Both the position numbers and the translations under genes were made by a program. From positions 269,937 to 333,936 of the forward strand of contig JAHCJZ010000001.1 in NCBI GenBank assembly GCA_026126025.1: a stretch of 64,000 bases of DNA, read 5' to 3'. Source of the stretch: Bauldia sp. Its GTDB lineage: Bacteria > Pseudomonadota > Alphaproteobacteria > Rhizobiales > Kaistiaceae. The notes beneath the pieces were generated by a model that did not search any database, was not told the DNA's origin, and saw nothing but the letters and a program-made list of their open reading frames with translations. Below are positions 56,826-64,000 of the stretch, piece by piece (positions within the stretch are counted from its first letter, which is position 1; each line of letters opens with the position of its first letter).

Positions 56826-57281
56826 CTACTCGGCGCCGCCGCCCGGAAAGCCGACGCCGTCGACCGGCATTTCGCCGCCATCGGGATCGATGACGAGGAA
56901 GAGGTCGCAGCTGGAGGCGTAGAGCGAGGCGTTGCAGAGCGCCGCAAGCGCGGCTTCCAGCGCCTCGCGGCTGGTGATGCCGCAGAGCACCTGGGTGCTG
57001 TGGAAGTCGGCGAGCCACACCGTCATCAGCCCGGTCCAGCGCGCCGGGGCGCACCATTGCGTCGGAACGCAGCCGTCGAGGCCCGGGCCTTCGGCGGCGC
57101 ATTTCGCGATGGCGCAGGCGAGGGCTTCGCCGGGGTCGCCGTCGCGGCACCACCAGGTGCCTTCCTCCGCCTGGGCGAAGCCGATGCCCATTGGTCCGTC
57201 CTGAGCCACCGACGATGTCGGCGTCAGGAGGGCGAGCGGGGCGAGGGCGGCGCAGAGGCGGAGGAAGGAGCGATCGAACAT
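56826..57281 (-). CDS. Secreted cysteine-rich protein of unknown function
   Basis: 151 residues; signal peptide about 1-26 (ending SSVAQ), then a domain with eight cysteines: WWCRDGDPGEALACAIAKC, GCVPTQWC, LCGITSREALEAALAALC and SSCDLFL. The alternation of Cys and Ala-rich helix, with RDGDPGEALACA, recalls DUF4189-like periplasmic repeats, but I am not sure. The disulfides imply a periplasmic location. Ten bases after the stop of the small basic gene at 57292. Confidence 0.6.
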   Translation of the reverse strand: MFDRSFLRLCAALAPLALLTPTSSVAQDGPMGIGFAQAEEGTWWCRDGDPGEALACAIAKCAAEGPGLDGCVPTQWCAPARWTGLMTVWLADFHSTQVLCGITSREALEAALAALCNASLYASSCDLFLVIDPDGGEMPVDGVGFPGGGAE

Positions 57282-57291
57282 CGGCCGGCGG

Positions 57292-57420
57292 CTATTTCTT
57301 CTTGCCGCCGCTCTTGTCGACCTTCAGTCCCGGGAGGGGCTTCGCCGGATTGCCCAGCTTCTTCCCGCCACCCTTAGCCGGCGCGCCTTTGGCGGGCATC
57401 GCCTTGCCTTTGTCTGCCAT
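57292..57420 (-). CDS. Small Lys/Gly/Pro-rich basic protein
   Basis: 42 residues starting MADKGKAMPAKGAPAKGGGK and ending DKSGGKKK; 12 Lys, no aromatic residues. Probably disordered; may bind nucleic acid like the H1-like neighbour, but this is inference. The minus-strand ATG at 57420 and TAG at 57292 frame a clean ORF directly upstream of the Cys-rich gene. No clear family. Confidence 0.55.
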   Translation of the reverse strand: MADKGKAMPAKGAPAKGGGKKLGNPAKPLPGLKVDKSGGKKK

Positions 57421-57544
57421 GTGAGTCTCCCCAAACCGTCCTCCGCCACGCGGCGGTTCACGGGCAGCGGAATCTATACGTCCGCCGACGACGGCTCGCT
57501 AGGCGGTGTCGACGGCGCGCGCGAGATTTTCGCGCGACGACGCA

Positions 57545-57949
57545 CTACTCCGCGGCGTGGCGAGACGCGGGCGCATCGACTGGCCGGATCAACGCCTCGG
57601 CGGGAACGCCCCATTCGCGATGAAGCCGCCACGCCATTGCAAGGCTGATCCGCCGCTTGCCGGAGAGAATGTCCGATGCGCGCTGGCGCGATCCGAGGAG
57701 GCGCCCGAGATCGGCGCGGCTGTGGCCACCGATCTCCATCGCGAACCGGATGGCGTCGACGGCGTCCGGCGCGTCCACCGGCCATATCCGGTTCTCATAG
57801 TCGCCGATCAGGAGAGCCAGCAGGTCGAAGCGATCCGCCGCCGCAGAGGGGCGTCGCGGCTCGCGATCGAAATAGCCTTCGATCTCCGCGAGCGCGTTCT
57901 CGTAATCGCGCTCCGTTCGGAGCGGGCGGTCTAGCGGCTTCTTCGCCAT
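57545..57949 (-). CDS. HigA-like antitoxin (XRE helix-turn-helix)
   Basis: 134 residues. The C-terminal half holds the helix-turn-helix HSRADLGRLLGSRQRASDILSGKRRISLAMAWRLHREWGVPAEALI, the HigA pattern. The N-terminal half (YENALAEIEGYFDREPRRPS, DRFDLLALLIGDYENRIWP) is the toxin-contact region found in HigA proteins. It overlaps the toxin gene by 19 bases, toxin first, the usual HigBA order. Confidence 0.88.
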   Translation of the reverse strand: MAKKPLDRPLRTERDYENALAEIEGYFDREPRRPSAAADRFDLLALLIGDYENRIWPVDAPDAVDAIRFAMEIGGHSRADLGRLLGSRQRASDILSGKRRISLAMAWRLHREWGVPAEALIRPVDAPASRHAAE

Positions 57950-58245
57950 GAGACGGTCTCCGGGTCGATACGGTCATAGTCAGAATGTGTGCCAACGAAT
58001 TTCACAAGCACACGGCCGTATCGGTACGATATGCGAACAATCAAGCGGAACTTGTTTCCTGCGATGTCGAAGATCACTCGATTGTCGGCAACGAAATCAA
58101 CATTCGGGCCGAATTGACGTTTGAGATCGGTCGGTCCGGACCAGCGGGCGGTCGACACGACGGCGAACCATGCTCGCAGCGGCCCTTCGGCCTGCGGATG
58201 TCGCGTCCAGAACTGAACAAGCGTCCTGCGCGCGATGATCTGCAT
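57931..58245 (-). CDS. HigB-like mRNA interferase toxin
   Basis: 104 residues: MQIIARRTLVQFWTRHPQAE at the N-terminus, then VDFVADNRVIFDIAGNKFRL and VRISYRYGRVLVKFVGTHSDYDRID, the HigB family core in which GTHxDYD is conserved. HigB cuts translated mRNA on the ribosome. The ATG at 58245 matches the family; the in-frame start at 58272 would add nine residues. Confidence 0.9.
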   Translation of the reverse strand: MQIIARRTLVQFWTRHPQAEGPLRAWFAVVSTARWSGPTDLKRQFGPNVDFVADNRVIFDIAGNKFRLIVRISYRYGRVLVKFVGTHSDYDRIDPETVSWRRSR

Positions 58246-58308
58246 CAGAGCAAAAGGATATAGTGTCACCAATCCGGTGACAAGAGAGCCGTCGTGGTGA
58301 TGGCGGCG

Positions 58309-58974
58309 CTACACGGCTGTGAGGTTGAAGCCGCCGAGCTCCCAGACCTGGGGCAGCTGGCCGCGCTGGGGCACCGCCGCCATGCGGAGCGGCCGGCCGG
58401 TTTGCGCGCCGTCCTCGGCGGGGAAGAGGAGGGCGCCCGACTTTTGTCCGGGAAGGATCGCCTCCTGCTCGATGCGGAGCTCGACCGGGCTCGCCGGTTC
58501 GGTGCGGCGCGTCAGGCAGAGCGTGCCCTGCATGAACGGCAGGGCGAAGAGGAGTGCGCGCCCGCGCGCCGACACCTCCGCTCCGACGGTGCCCGTCGAT
58601 TCAGTGAACAGCACCTCGATCACCAGCGTCTCGCCTTCCGCCGGCGGGTCGAGCCACGTCACCGCGCCCTTGATTCCCTCATAGGCGGTCGACAGATGCG
58701 CCGCCGGAAACCGGATCGCGGTGACGAGCTGCAGCGCATCGTTGGCCGTCGCGCCGGCCGCCCGCCGCCACTCGACCAGCGTCCGGTCGGCGCCGTCGCG
58801 CAGGCCCGCGACCTGCACCCAGCGGCAATTGCCGTTCGACGCGACGTCGAGCCGCGCCGACTGGCCGACATTGCGCTGCAGGAGATAGGCGCCTCTGCCC
58901 TTGGCGGCGAAGCGCCACGAGCAGGAGCGCGGACCATGAGGATCGCCGACAGCGAACCGGAACTCGGAGGACAA
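58309..58974 (-). CDS. Protein of unknown function
   Basis: 221 residues, no signal peptide or membrane segment. Contains SCSWRFAAKGRGAYLLQRNVGQSARLDVAS, an Arg-rich middle and a beta-rich end (LRMAAVPQRGQLPQVWELGGFNLTAV). Sequence looks like a single soluble domain; no family recognised. The start is TTG at 58974 with GAGGGG 6 bases upstream, a good ribosome-binding site for a rare start. Its gap to higB is 63 bases. Confidence 0.65.
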   Translation of the reverse strand: MSSEFRFAVGDPHGPRSCSWRFAAKGRGAYLLQRNVGQSARLDVASNGNCRWVQVAGLRDGADRTLVEWRRAAGATANDALQLVTAIRFPAAHLSTAYEGIKGAVTWLDPPAEGETLVIEVLFTESTGTVGAEVSARGRALLFALPFMQGTLCLTRRTEPASPVELRIEQEAILPGQKSGALLFPAEDGAQTGRPLRMAAVPQRGQLPQVWELGGFNLTAV

Positions 58975-59086
58975 GGATCACCCCTCGATCGATGCGTCCC
59001 GCCCAACTGAGGGAGGCCGCGTGGGGTCTTTGCCTCGTCCGTCCCGCATTCTCAAGCCCACCCGGTGGCGCGCAACAACCCTCCTG

Positions 59087-59170
59087 TGTCACCCCGGCGA
59101 AGGCCGGGGTCCAGAAAGCCGCGAAGGCAGGTGCAAGCGGCGCTGGATTCCGGCCTTCGCCGGAATGACG
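59087..59170. repeat. Dispersed palindromic repeat, family B copy 4
   Basis: TGTCACCCCGGCGAAGGCCG at the left and GGCCTTCGCCGGAATGACG at the right, same orientation as the copy at 52588. It lies between the nrdJ stop and the unknown gene upstream of higBA. Confidence 0.8.
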
Positions 59171-59207
59171 AGCGGGGTGAGCCTCACTATCCAATCTCGG
59201 CCCCCGC

Positions 59208-62200
59208 TCAGCTGCAGCCGGTGGTGCTCCCGCAGGTGTCGCACTTCAGGCAGGTGCCGTTGCGGACCAGGGTGAAGTTGGCGCATTCCGGGCAGGCTTC
59301 GCCGACATAGCCGCGCATCCGGGCGATCGCCGCGCGCTCCTCGAGCGTGGGCTTTGCGCGCTGCGCCGGCGCCTCGGCCACCGCCGCGCCGATCGCATCC
59401 GCCACCGCGCGTTCGGCGATCTCGCGGACCTCGCCGCGCACCGTCTCGACCGGCTCGTCCTCGATCTTGCGGAGCGCCGCCGCGCCGCCGCGGGCCGAGG
59501 CCGTCGGCCGGCCGCCGCCGAAGGCGGTGACGTTGCCGCCGCCCGACCGCGGGGTTGCGGCGACGGTGCCGCCGGCATCGACGAGGCCGAAGCGGCGGCC
59601 GCGGTTGAGGCCGTGGCTCACCACCGCCTCGGGCGGCGTGCGGGTCGACTTCTCGCCGCTGCCGATCGTGGTCGAGCCGATCTCGTCCGGGTTCACATGG
59701 GCGAGGTCGGTGCGGCCGAGATAGGAGATCGCCAGCTCGCGGAAGAGGTAGTCGAGGATCGAAGTCGCGTTCTTGATGTGGTCATTGCCCATCACCATGC
59801 CGGCCGGCTCGAACCGGGTGAAGGTGAAGGCCTCGACATATTCATCCAGCGGCACGCCGTACTGGAGCCCGAGCGACACCGCGATGGCGAAGTTGTTCAT
59901 CATCGCGCGGAAGGCGGCGCCTTCCTTGTGCATGTCGATGAAGATCTCGCCGACCCGGCCGTCGCCATACTCGCCGGTGTGGAGGTAGACCTTGTGGCCG
60001 CCGACCACCGCCTTCTGGATGTAGCCGGTGCGGCGGTCGGGAAGCTTCTCGCGCTTGCGCACCTCCACGACCCGTTCGACGTGGCGCTCGACGATGCGCT
60101 CCGCCAGCGCTTCGGCCTTCGCCATCGCCGGCTTCGCCATCAGCTCCGCCGCGGCCTCGTCGGCGTCGTCCTCGTCGTCTTCGGCGAGGAGCTGCGCGTT
60201 GAGCGGCTGCGACAGCTTCGAGCCGTCGCGGTAGAGCGCGTTCGCCTTGAGGGCGAGGCGCCAGGACAGCATGTAGGCGTCCTTGCACTCTTCGACCGTC
60301 GCCTCGTTCGGCATGTTGATGGTCTTGGAGATCGCGCCCGACACGAAGGGCTGCGCCGCCGCCATCATCCGGATGTGGCTCTCGACCGACAGCGCGCGGG
60401 TGCCGATCCGGCCGCACGGCGTGGCGCAGTCGAACACCGGCAGGTGCTCCGGCTTGAGGCCGGGGGCGCCCTCGAGGGTCATCGCGCCGCAGCAATAGAT
60501 GTTGGCCGCCTCGACCTGCGCCCTGGTGAAGCCGAGCGCGGTCAGCATGTCGAACGCCGGGTCGTTCAGCTGCTCGGCGGTGAAGCCGAGCGTCTCGATG
60601 CAGAACGCCTCGCCGAGCGACCATTTGTTGAAGGCGAACTTGATGTCGAAGGCCTGGGCGAGGCCGCTCTCGATCGCGGCGAGCTTCTCCTCGGTGAAGC
60701 CCTTGGCGGCGAGCGTGTCGTGGTTGATCCCCGGCGCGCCCTTCAGCGTGCCGTGGCCGACCGCGTAGTCGATGATCGCCTTGCTGGCGGCCTCGTCATA
60801 GCCGAGCGCCGACAGCGCCGCCGGCACCGCGCGGTTGATGATCTTGAAATAGCCGCCTCCGGCGAGCTTCTTGAACTTCACCAGCGCGAAGTCGGGCTCG
60901 ATGCCGGTGGTGTCGCAGTCCATGACGAGGCCGATCGTGCCGGTCGGCGCGATCACGCTCGCCTGCGCGTTGCGGTAGCCGTGCTTCTCGCCGAGCGCGA
61001 GCGCGTCGTCCCACGCCTTGCCCGCCGCCTCGACGAGGCGCGTGTCGCCGGACGAGGTGAGGTCGAGCGGGACGGGGAGGGTGGCGAGCCGCTCATAGCC
61101 CGCCGCCTCGCCCTTCGCGGCGCGGCGGTGGTTGCGCATCACGCGCAGCATCGATTCGCGGTTCGGGCCATAGCCGGGGAACGGCCCGAGCTCGGCCGCC
61201 ATCTCCGCGGAGGTGGCGTAGGCGACGCCGGTCATCAGCGCGGTGATCGCGCCGCAGATCGCGCGGCCCTCGGCCGAGTCGTACGGGATGCCCGACGACA
61301 TCAGGAGGCCGCCGATATTGGCGTAGCCGAGGCCGAGCGTGCGGTAGCGGTAAGAGAGCTCGGCGATCTTCTTCGCCGGGAACTGCGCCATCATCACCGA
61401 GATCTCGAGGACGACGGTCCACAGGCGACAGGCATGGGTGAAGGCGTCGACGTCGAACGACCCGTCCGCCTCGCGGAACTGCAGGAGGTTCAGCGAGGCG
61501 AGATTGCACGCCGTGTCGTCGAGGAACATGTACTCCGAGCACGGATTCGATGCGTTGATCGGACCCGACTCCGGGCAGGTGTGCCAGTCGTTGATGGTGG
61601 TGTGGTACTGGATGCCCGGATCGGCCGAGGCCCAGGCGGCATAGCCGACCGATTCCCACAGCTCGCGCGCCGGCAGCGTCTTCGTCACCTTGCCGGTGAT
61701 GCGCGCCTTCAGCTCCCACGGCCGGTCCTCTTCCACCGCGCGGAGGAAGTCGTCGGTGACGCGGACCGAGTTGTTGGAGTTCTGCCCCGAGACGGTGAGA
61801 TAGGCCTCCGAGTCCCAGTCGGTGTTGAAGACCGGGAAGGTCATGTCGGTGTAGCCCTGGCGGGCGAACTGGATGACGCGGCGGATGTAGCTCTCCGGCA
61901 CCTGCGCCTTCTTGGCGGCGCGAATCTCGCGCTTGAGCGCCGGGTTCTTCGCCGGGTCGTAGCAGGCCTCGTCCGGGCCGTCGCAATTGACGCAGGCCTT
62001 CAGCACGGCGCGCAGATGCTGCGACACGCTCTTCGAGCCGGTGACGAGGGCGGCGACCTTCTGCTCTTCCTTCACCTTCCAGTTGATGTACTGCTCGATG
62101 TCCGGATGGTCGATGTCGACCACCACCATCTTGGCCGCGCGCCGCGTCGTGCCGCCGGACTTGATCGCGCCCGCCGCACGGTCGCCGATCTTGAGGAAAC

Positions 62201-62966
62201 TCATCAGGCCGGACGACTTGCCGCCGCCCGACAGGCGCTCGCCTTCGCCGCGCAGCGCCGAAAAATTGGTGCCGGTGCCGGAGCCGTATTTGAAGAGACG
62301 CGCCTCCCGGACCCACAGGTCCATGATGCCGCCCTCGTTCACCAGATCGTCGTTGATCGACTGGATGAAGCAGGCATGCGGCTGCGGCCGCTCATAGGCC
62401 GACTGCGACGGCAGCACCGCGCCGGTGACGTGGTCGACATAGAAGTGGCCCTGGCTCGGGCCGTCGATGCCATAGGCCCAGTGAAGGCCGGTGTTGAACC
62501 ATTGCGGCGAGTTCGGCGCCGCCTCCTGCGCCGCCAGCATGTGGCGGATCTCGTCGAAGAAGGCGCGGGCGTCGCCCTCGGTCGAGAAATAACCGCCCTT
62601 CCAGCCCCAATAGGTCCAGGCGCCGGCGAGCCGGTCGAACACCTGGCGCGCATCGGTCTCGCCGGTCTTCCGCTCCGGCTCGGGAAGGTTCATCAGCGAC
62701 AGCGTGTCGGGCACCGACCGCCATAGCCAGGACGGCACGCCGTTCTCTTCCACCTTCTTGAGGCGGGTCGGCACGCCGGCCTTGCGGAAATATTTCTGCG
62801 CGATGATGTCGGCGGCGACCTGCGACCACGTCTCGGGGACGATGACATTGTCGAGCTTGAAGACGACCGAGCCGTCGGGGTTCCTGATCTCGCTCCTGGT
62901 GGTCCGGAACGCGATCCCGTCATAGGCCGAAGCCCCGGCTTTGGTGGTACGCCGCTCGATCCGCAT
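59208..62966 (-). CDS. nrdJ: Adenosylcobalamin-dependent ribonucleotide reductase
   Basis: Class II reductase making deoxynucleotides with vitamin B12. 1252 residues: N-terminal [17 protein letters not shown], catalytic-core motifs CNLASLNL and [35 protein letters not shown], and the C-terminal Cys-rich end [27 protein letters not shown], a zinc-type tail typical of long NrdJ proteins. ATG at 62966 precedes the conserved N-terminus; the frame open to 63137 is not family-like. Confidence 0.96.
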   Translation of the reverse strand: MRIERRTTKAGASAYDGIAFRTTRSEIRNPDGSVVFKLDNVIVPETWSQVAADIIAQKYFRKAGVPTRLKKVEENGVPSWLWRSVPDTLSLMNLPEPERKTGETDARQVFDRLAGAWTYWGWKGGYFSTEGDARAFFDEIRHMLAAQEAAPNSPQWFNTGLHWAYGIDGPSQGHFYVDHVTGAVLPSQSAYERPQPHACFIQSINDDLVNEGGIMDLWVREARLFKYGSGTGTNFSALRGEGERLSGGGKSSGLMSFLKIGDRAAGAIKSGGTTRRAAKMVVVDIDHPDIEQYINWKVKEEQKVAALVTGSKSVSQHLRAVLKACVNCDGPDEACYDPAKNPALKREIRAAKKAQVPESYIRRVIQFARQGYTDMTFPVFNTDWDSEAYLTVSGQNSNNSVRVTDDFLRAVEEDRPWELKARITGKVTKTLPARELWESVGYAAWASADPGIQYHTTINDWHTCPESGPINASNPCSEYMFLDDTACNLASLNLLQFREADGSFDVDAFTHACRLWTVVLEISVMMAQFPAKKIAELSYRYRTLGLGYANIGGLLMSSGIPYDSAEGRAICGAITALMTGVAYATSAEMAAELGPFPGYGPNRESMLRVMRNHRRAAKGEAAGYERLATLPVPLDLTSSGDTRLVEAAGKAWDDALALGEKHGYRNAQASVIAPTGTIGLVMDCDTTGIEPDFALVKFKKLAGGGYFKIINRAVPAALSALGYDEAASKAIIDYAVGHGTLKGAPGINHDTLAAKGFTEEKLAAIESGLAQAFDIKFAFNKWSLGEAFCIETLGFTAEQLNDPAFDMLTALGFTRAQVEAANIYCCGAMTLEGAPGLKPEHLPVFDCATPCGRIGTRALSVESHIRMMAAAQPFVSGAISKTINMPNEATVEECKDAYMLSWRLALKANALYRDGSKLSQPLNAQLLAEDDEDDADEAAAELMAKPAMAKAEALAERIVERHVERVVEVRKREKLPDRRTGYIQKAVVGGHKVYLHTGEYGDGRVGEIFIDMHKEGAAFRAMMNNFAIAVSLGLQYGVPLDEYVEAFTFTRFEPAGMVMGNDHIKNATSILDYLFRELAISYLGRTDLAHVNPDEIGSTTIGSGEKSTRTPPEAVVSHGLNRGRRFGLVDAGGTVAATPRSGGGNVTAFGGGRPTASARGGAAALRKIEDEPVETVRGEVREIAERAVADAIGAAVAEAPAQRAKPTLEERAAIARMRGYVGEACPECANFTLVRNGTCLKCDTCGSTTGCS

Positions 62967-63328
62967 GGTTCTGCCAAATGCCCCCGATGGTTGATGCGGC
63001 AAGGGGCATCCTGCGCCCTTCGCCACCGATAAACGCGCTGCCCCGCCAGGCAGCTGATGCTGGTTTGAAGCTACTATATATAGTGCTGACGAACGGTTAA
63101 CGCCACCAAATATCGCTGCAGAGACACCGAAGCCCACTCCGCCCGGGAAACCCCCGGACCGCCCGCTGTCTCGCGATGTGCTGGATTGAAGGCGCCGTCA
63201 CGGCGCCCCTGAACGCGACGATGGGGGAAGGCTAAGGCGAGTCCGTTCGGACCGTCAACCATGACTGTCGCGTCATCAAAGTGTCGTCACCGCGATTCAC
63301 CAGCACAAGCACGGCTCCCGCCCGATAT
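62967..63328 (-). promoter_or_regulatory. nrdJ upstream region with NrdR-type boxes
   Basis: 362 bases without a gene. CTATATATAG at 63074-63083 within ACTATATATAGT is a strong match to the NrdR box (ACACTATATATAGTGT-like). A weaker copy, CCAAATATCG at 63106-63115, lies 32 bp away, three helical turns, as expected for tandem NrdR sites. A hairpin GGCGCCGT-C-ACGGCGCC (63191-63207) may end the upstream TSUP gene. No cobalamin riboswitch B12 box was seen. Confidence 0.55.
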
Positions 63329-64000
63329 TCACAGCCCGAGAAGCGCGCGGACCGGATTGCCGGGGTCGGCCAGCAGGCGCACCGCCAGCGCGACGCACAC
63401 CACCACCAGCAGCGGCTTGATCAGCGACGCCCCGATTCGCATCGCGACCATCGCCCCGATCCGCGCGCCGATAAGCTGCATCGCCCCCATCAGAAGGCCG
63501 ACCGGCCAGACCACCGCGCCGACCGCCGCGAAGGCGACGAAGCCGCCGACATTGGAGGCAAAGTTGAACACCTTGGTGTGCGCCGTCGCCTTGAGGACGC
63601 CGAACCCCGCCAGCGCGACGAAGGCGATCATCAGGAACGAACCGGTGCCCGGGCCGAAGAGGCCGTCATAGAAGCCGATCGCGGGAACGATGGTGAGGCC
63701 GAACAGGACGGGCGACAGGCGCTGTGCGCGATCGACGTCGGAGAGCCGCGGCTTGAACGCGAAATAGAGCGCGACCGCGATCAGGAGCACCGGCAGGAGC
63801 GCGCTGAGGATGTCCGTCGGGACGACCGTCGCAAGAAGCGCGCCTGCGACCGATCCGGCGAACGCCAGCACCGCCCATGGCGCCTGGCGGCGGAGGTCGA
63901 CATGGCCCTTGGCGGCATAGGAGAAGGTCGCAGTACCCGACCCGAACAGCGCCTGCAGCTTGTTGGTGCCGAGCGCCTCAACCGGGCCGAGCCCGGCGAG
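63329..64000 (-). CDS. TSUP-family (TauE/SafE) permease, 5' end outside the window
   Basis: 224 residues seen, from LAGLGPVEALGTNKLQALFG onward, with five or six membrane segments, VPAIGFYDGLFGPGTGSFL and NFASNVGGFVAF, the two TSUP half-repeat signatures. Members export sulfite or other organic anions; the substrate here is unknown. The visible part runs to the C-terminus, so the N-terminal segments are missing. Downstream of it lies nrdJ. Confidence 0.88.
   Translation of the reverse strand, partial: LAGLGPVEALGTNKLQALFGSGTATFSYAAKGHVDLRRQAPWAVLAFAGSVAGALLATVVPTDILSALLPVLLIAVALYFAFKPRLSDVDRAQRLSPVLFGLTIVPAIGFYDGLFGPGTGSFLMIAFVALAGFGVLKATAHTKVFNFASNVGGFVAFAAVGAVVWPVGLLMGAMQLIGARIGAMVAMRIGASLIKPLLVVVCVALAVRLLADPGNPVRALLGL

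Noticed and set aside
59613..62726. A 1037-codon open frame on the plus strand opposite nrdJ
   Set aside because: It is the antisense of a well-supported gene. At this GC content long antisense frames are expected; its composition (Arg/Glu/Ala/Asp) is unlike a protein. The same holds for the frames at 1010-3211, 17243-18928, 26030-27988, 35333-37543 and 53389-54951.
62967..63328. A cobalamin riboswitch before nrdJ
   Set aside because: No B12 box or paired junction is visible; class II reductases usually lack one. NrdR-type boxes explain the region better.

Overview
The window is about 70% GC and densely coded. It looks like chromosomal DNA of an alphaproteobacterium, most likely of the Hyphomicrobiales (Rhizobiales). 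The evidence is the gene order radA-alr-dnaB / rplI-DUF2232-rpsR-rpsF, fabD-fabG-acpP-fabF-mltG-yicC-gmk, lptF-lptG-lptD-surA-pdxA-rsmA, purN-purM / CDP-alcohol transferase-perM-hdaA-ppk-ppx and rnd / aspS, together with Omp25-type barrel proteins and a B12-dependent NrdJ reductase. The genus cannot be fixed from this sequence. I saw no rRNA, tRNA, CRISPR array, prophage or insertion sequence.

Layout. 1-7220: minus-strand DNA repair, replication and ribosomal genes (radA, alr, dnaB, cfa, rplI, DUF2232, rpsR, rpsF). 7516-13981: plus-strand fatty-acid synthesis and cell-wall genes followed by yicC and gmk. 13978-21317: a tightly overlapping minus-strand block for lipopolysaccharide transport (lptF, lptG, lptD), a SurA-like chaperone, pdxA and rsmA. 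21479-23979: pepA and holC with a ParDE-like toxin-antitoxin pair wedged between them. 24115-25855: two paralogous outer-membrane barrel genes with the relic of a third between them. 25931-35346: ABC-F ATPase, NTF2-like protein, rsgA, DinB-like protein, a lipase-like hydrolase, divergent katA/oxyR, ndk, a small secreted orphan and pgsA. 35438-38214: uvrC and a pteridine-reductase-like SDR. 38601-40609: three more small barrel genes. 40788-52569: purine genes, the second CDP-alcohol transferase, perM, hdaA, ppk, ppx, uspA, rnd and aspS. 52879-58974: an accessory-looking stretch with two tandem secreted paralogues of unknown function, a 56-residue histone-H1-like protein, a 42-residue basic protein, a Cys-rich secreted protein, a HigBA-type pair and an unknown protein. 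59208-64000: nrdJ and the start of a TSUP-family permease.

Regulation visible in the sequence includes a GAAC-N7-GAAC LexA-type box before radA, a full TTAA-N7-TTAA CtrA-type box with GANTC sites before dnaB, two NrdR-type boxes 32 bp apart before nrdJ, OxyR-like half-sites between katA and oxyR, and several intrinsic terminators, one of which sits almost on the pgsA start codon. Two families of dispersed palindromic repeats (three and four copies) occupy intergenic gaps. Most operons use 1-4 base stop/start overlaps (ATGA, GTGA, TTGA).

The strongest candidates for something undescribed are the tandem secreted paralogues at 52879-56071, the toxin-antitoxin pair spliced into the pepA-holC operon, the structured leader with an in-frame upstream ORF before rsgA, and the palindromic CCGATATG element upstream of the H1-like gene. 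None of these can be claimed as a new system without database searches.
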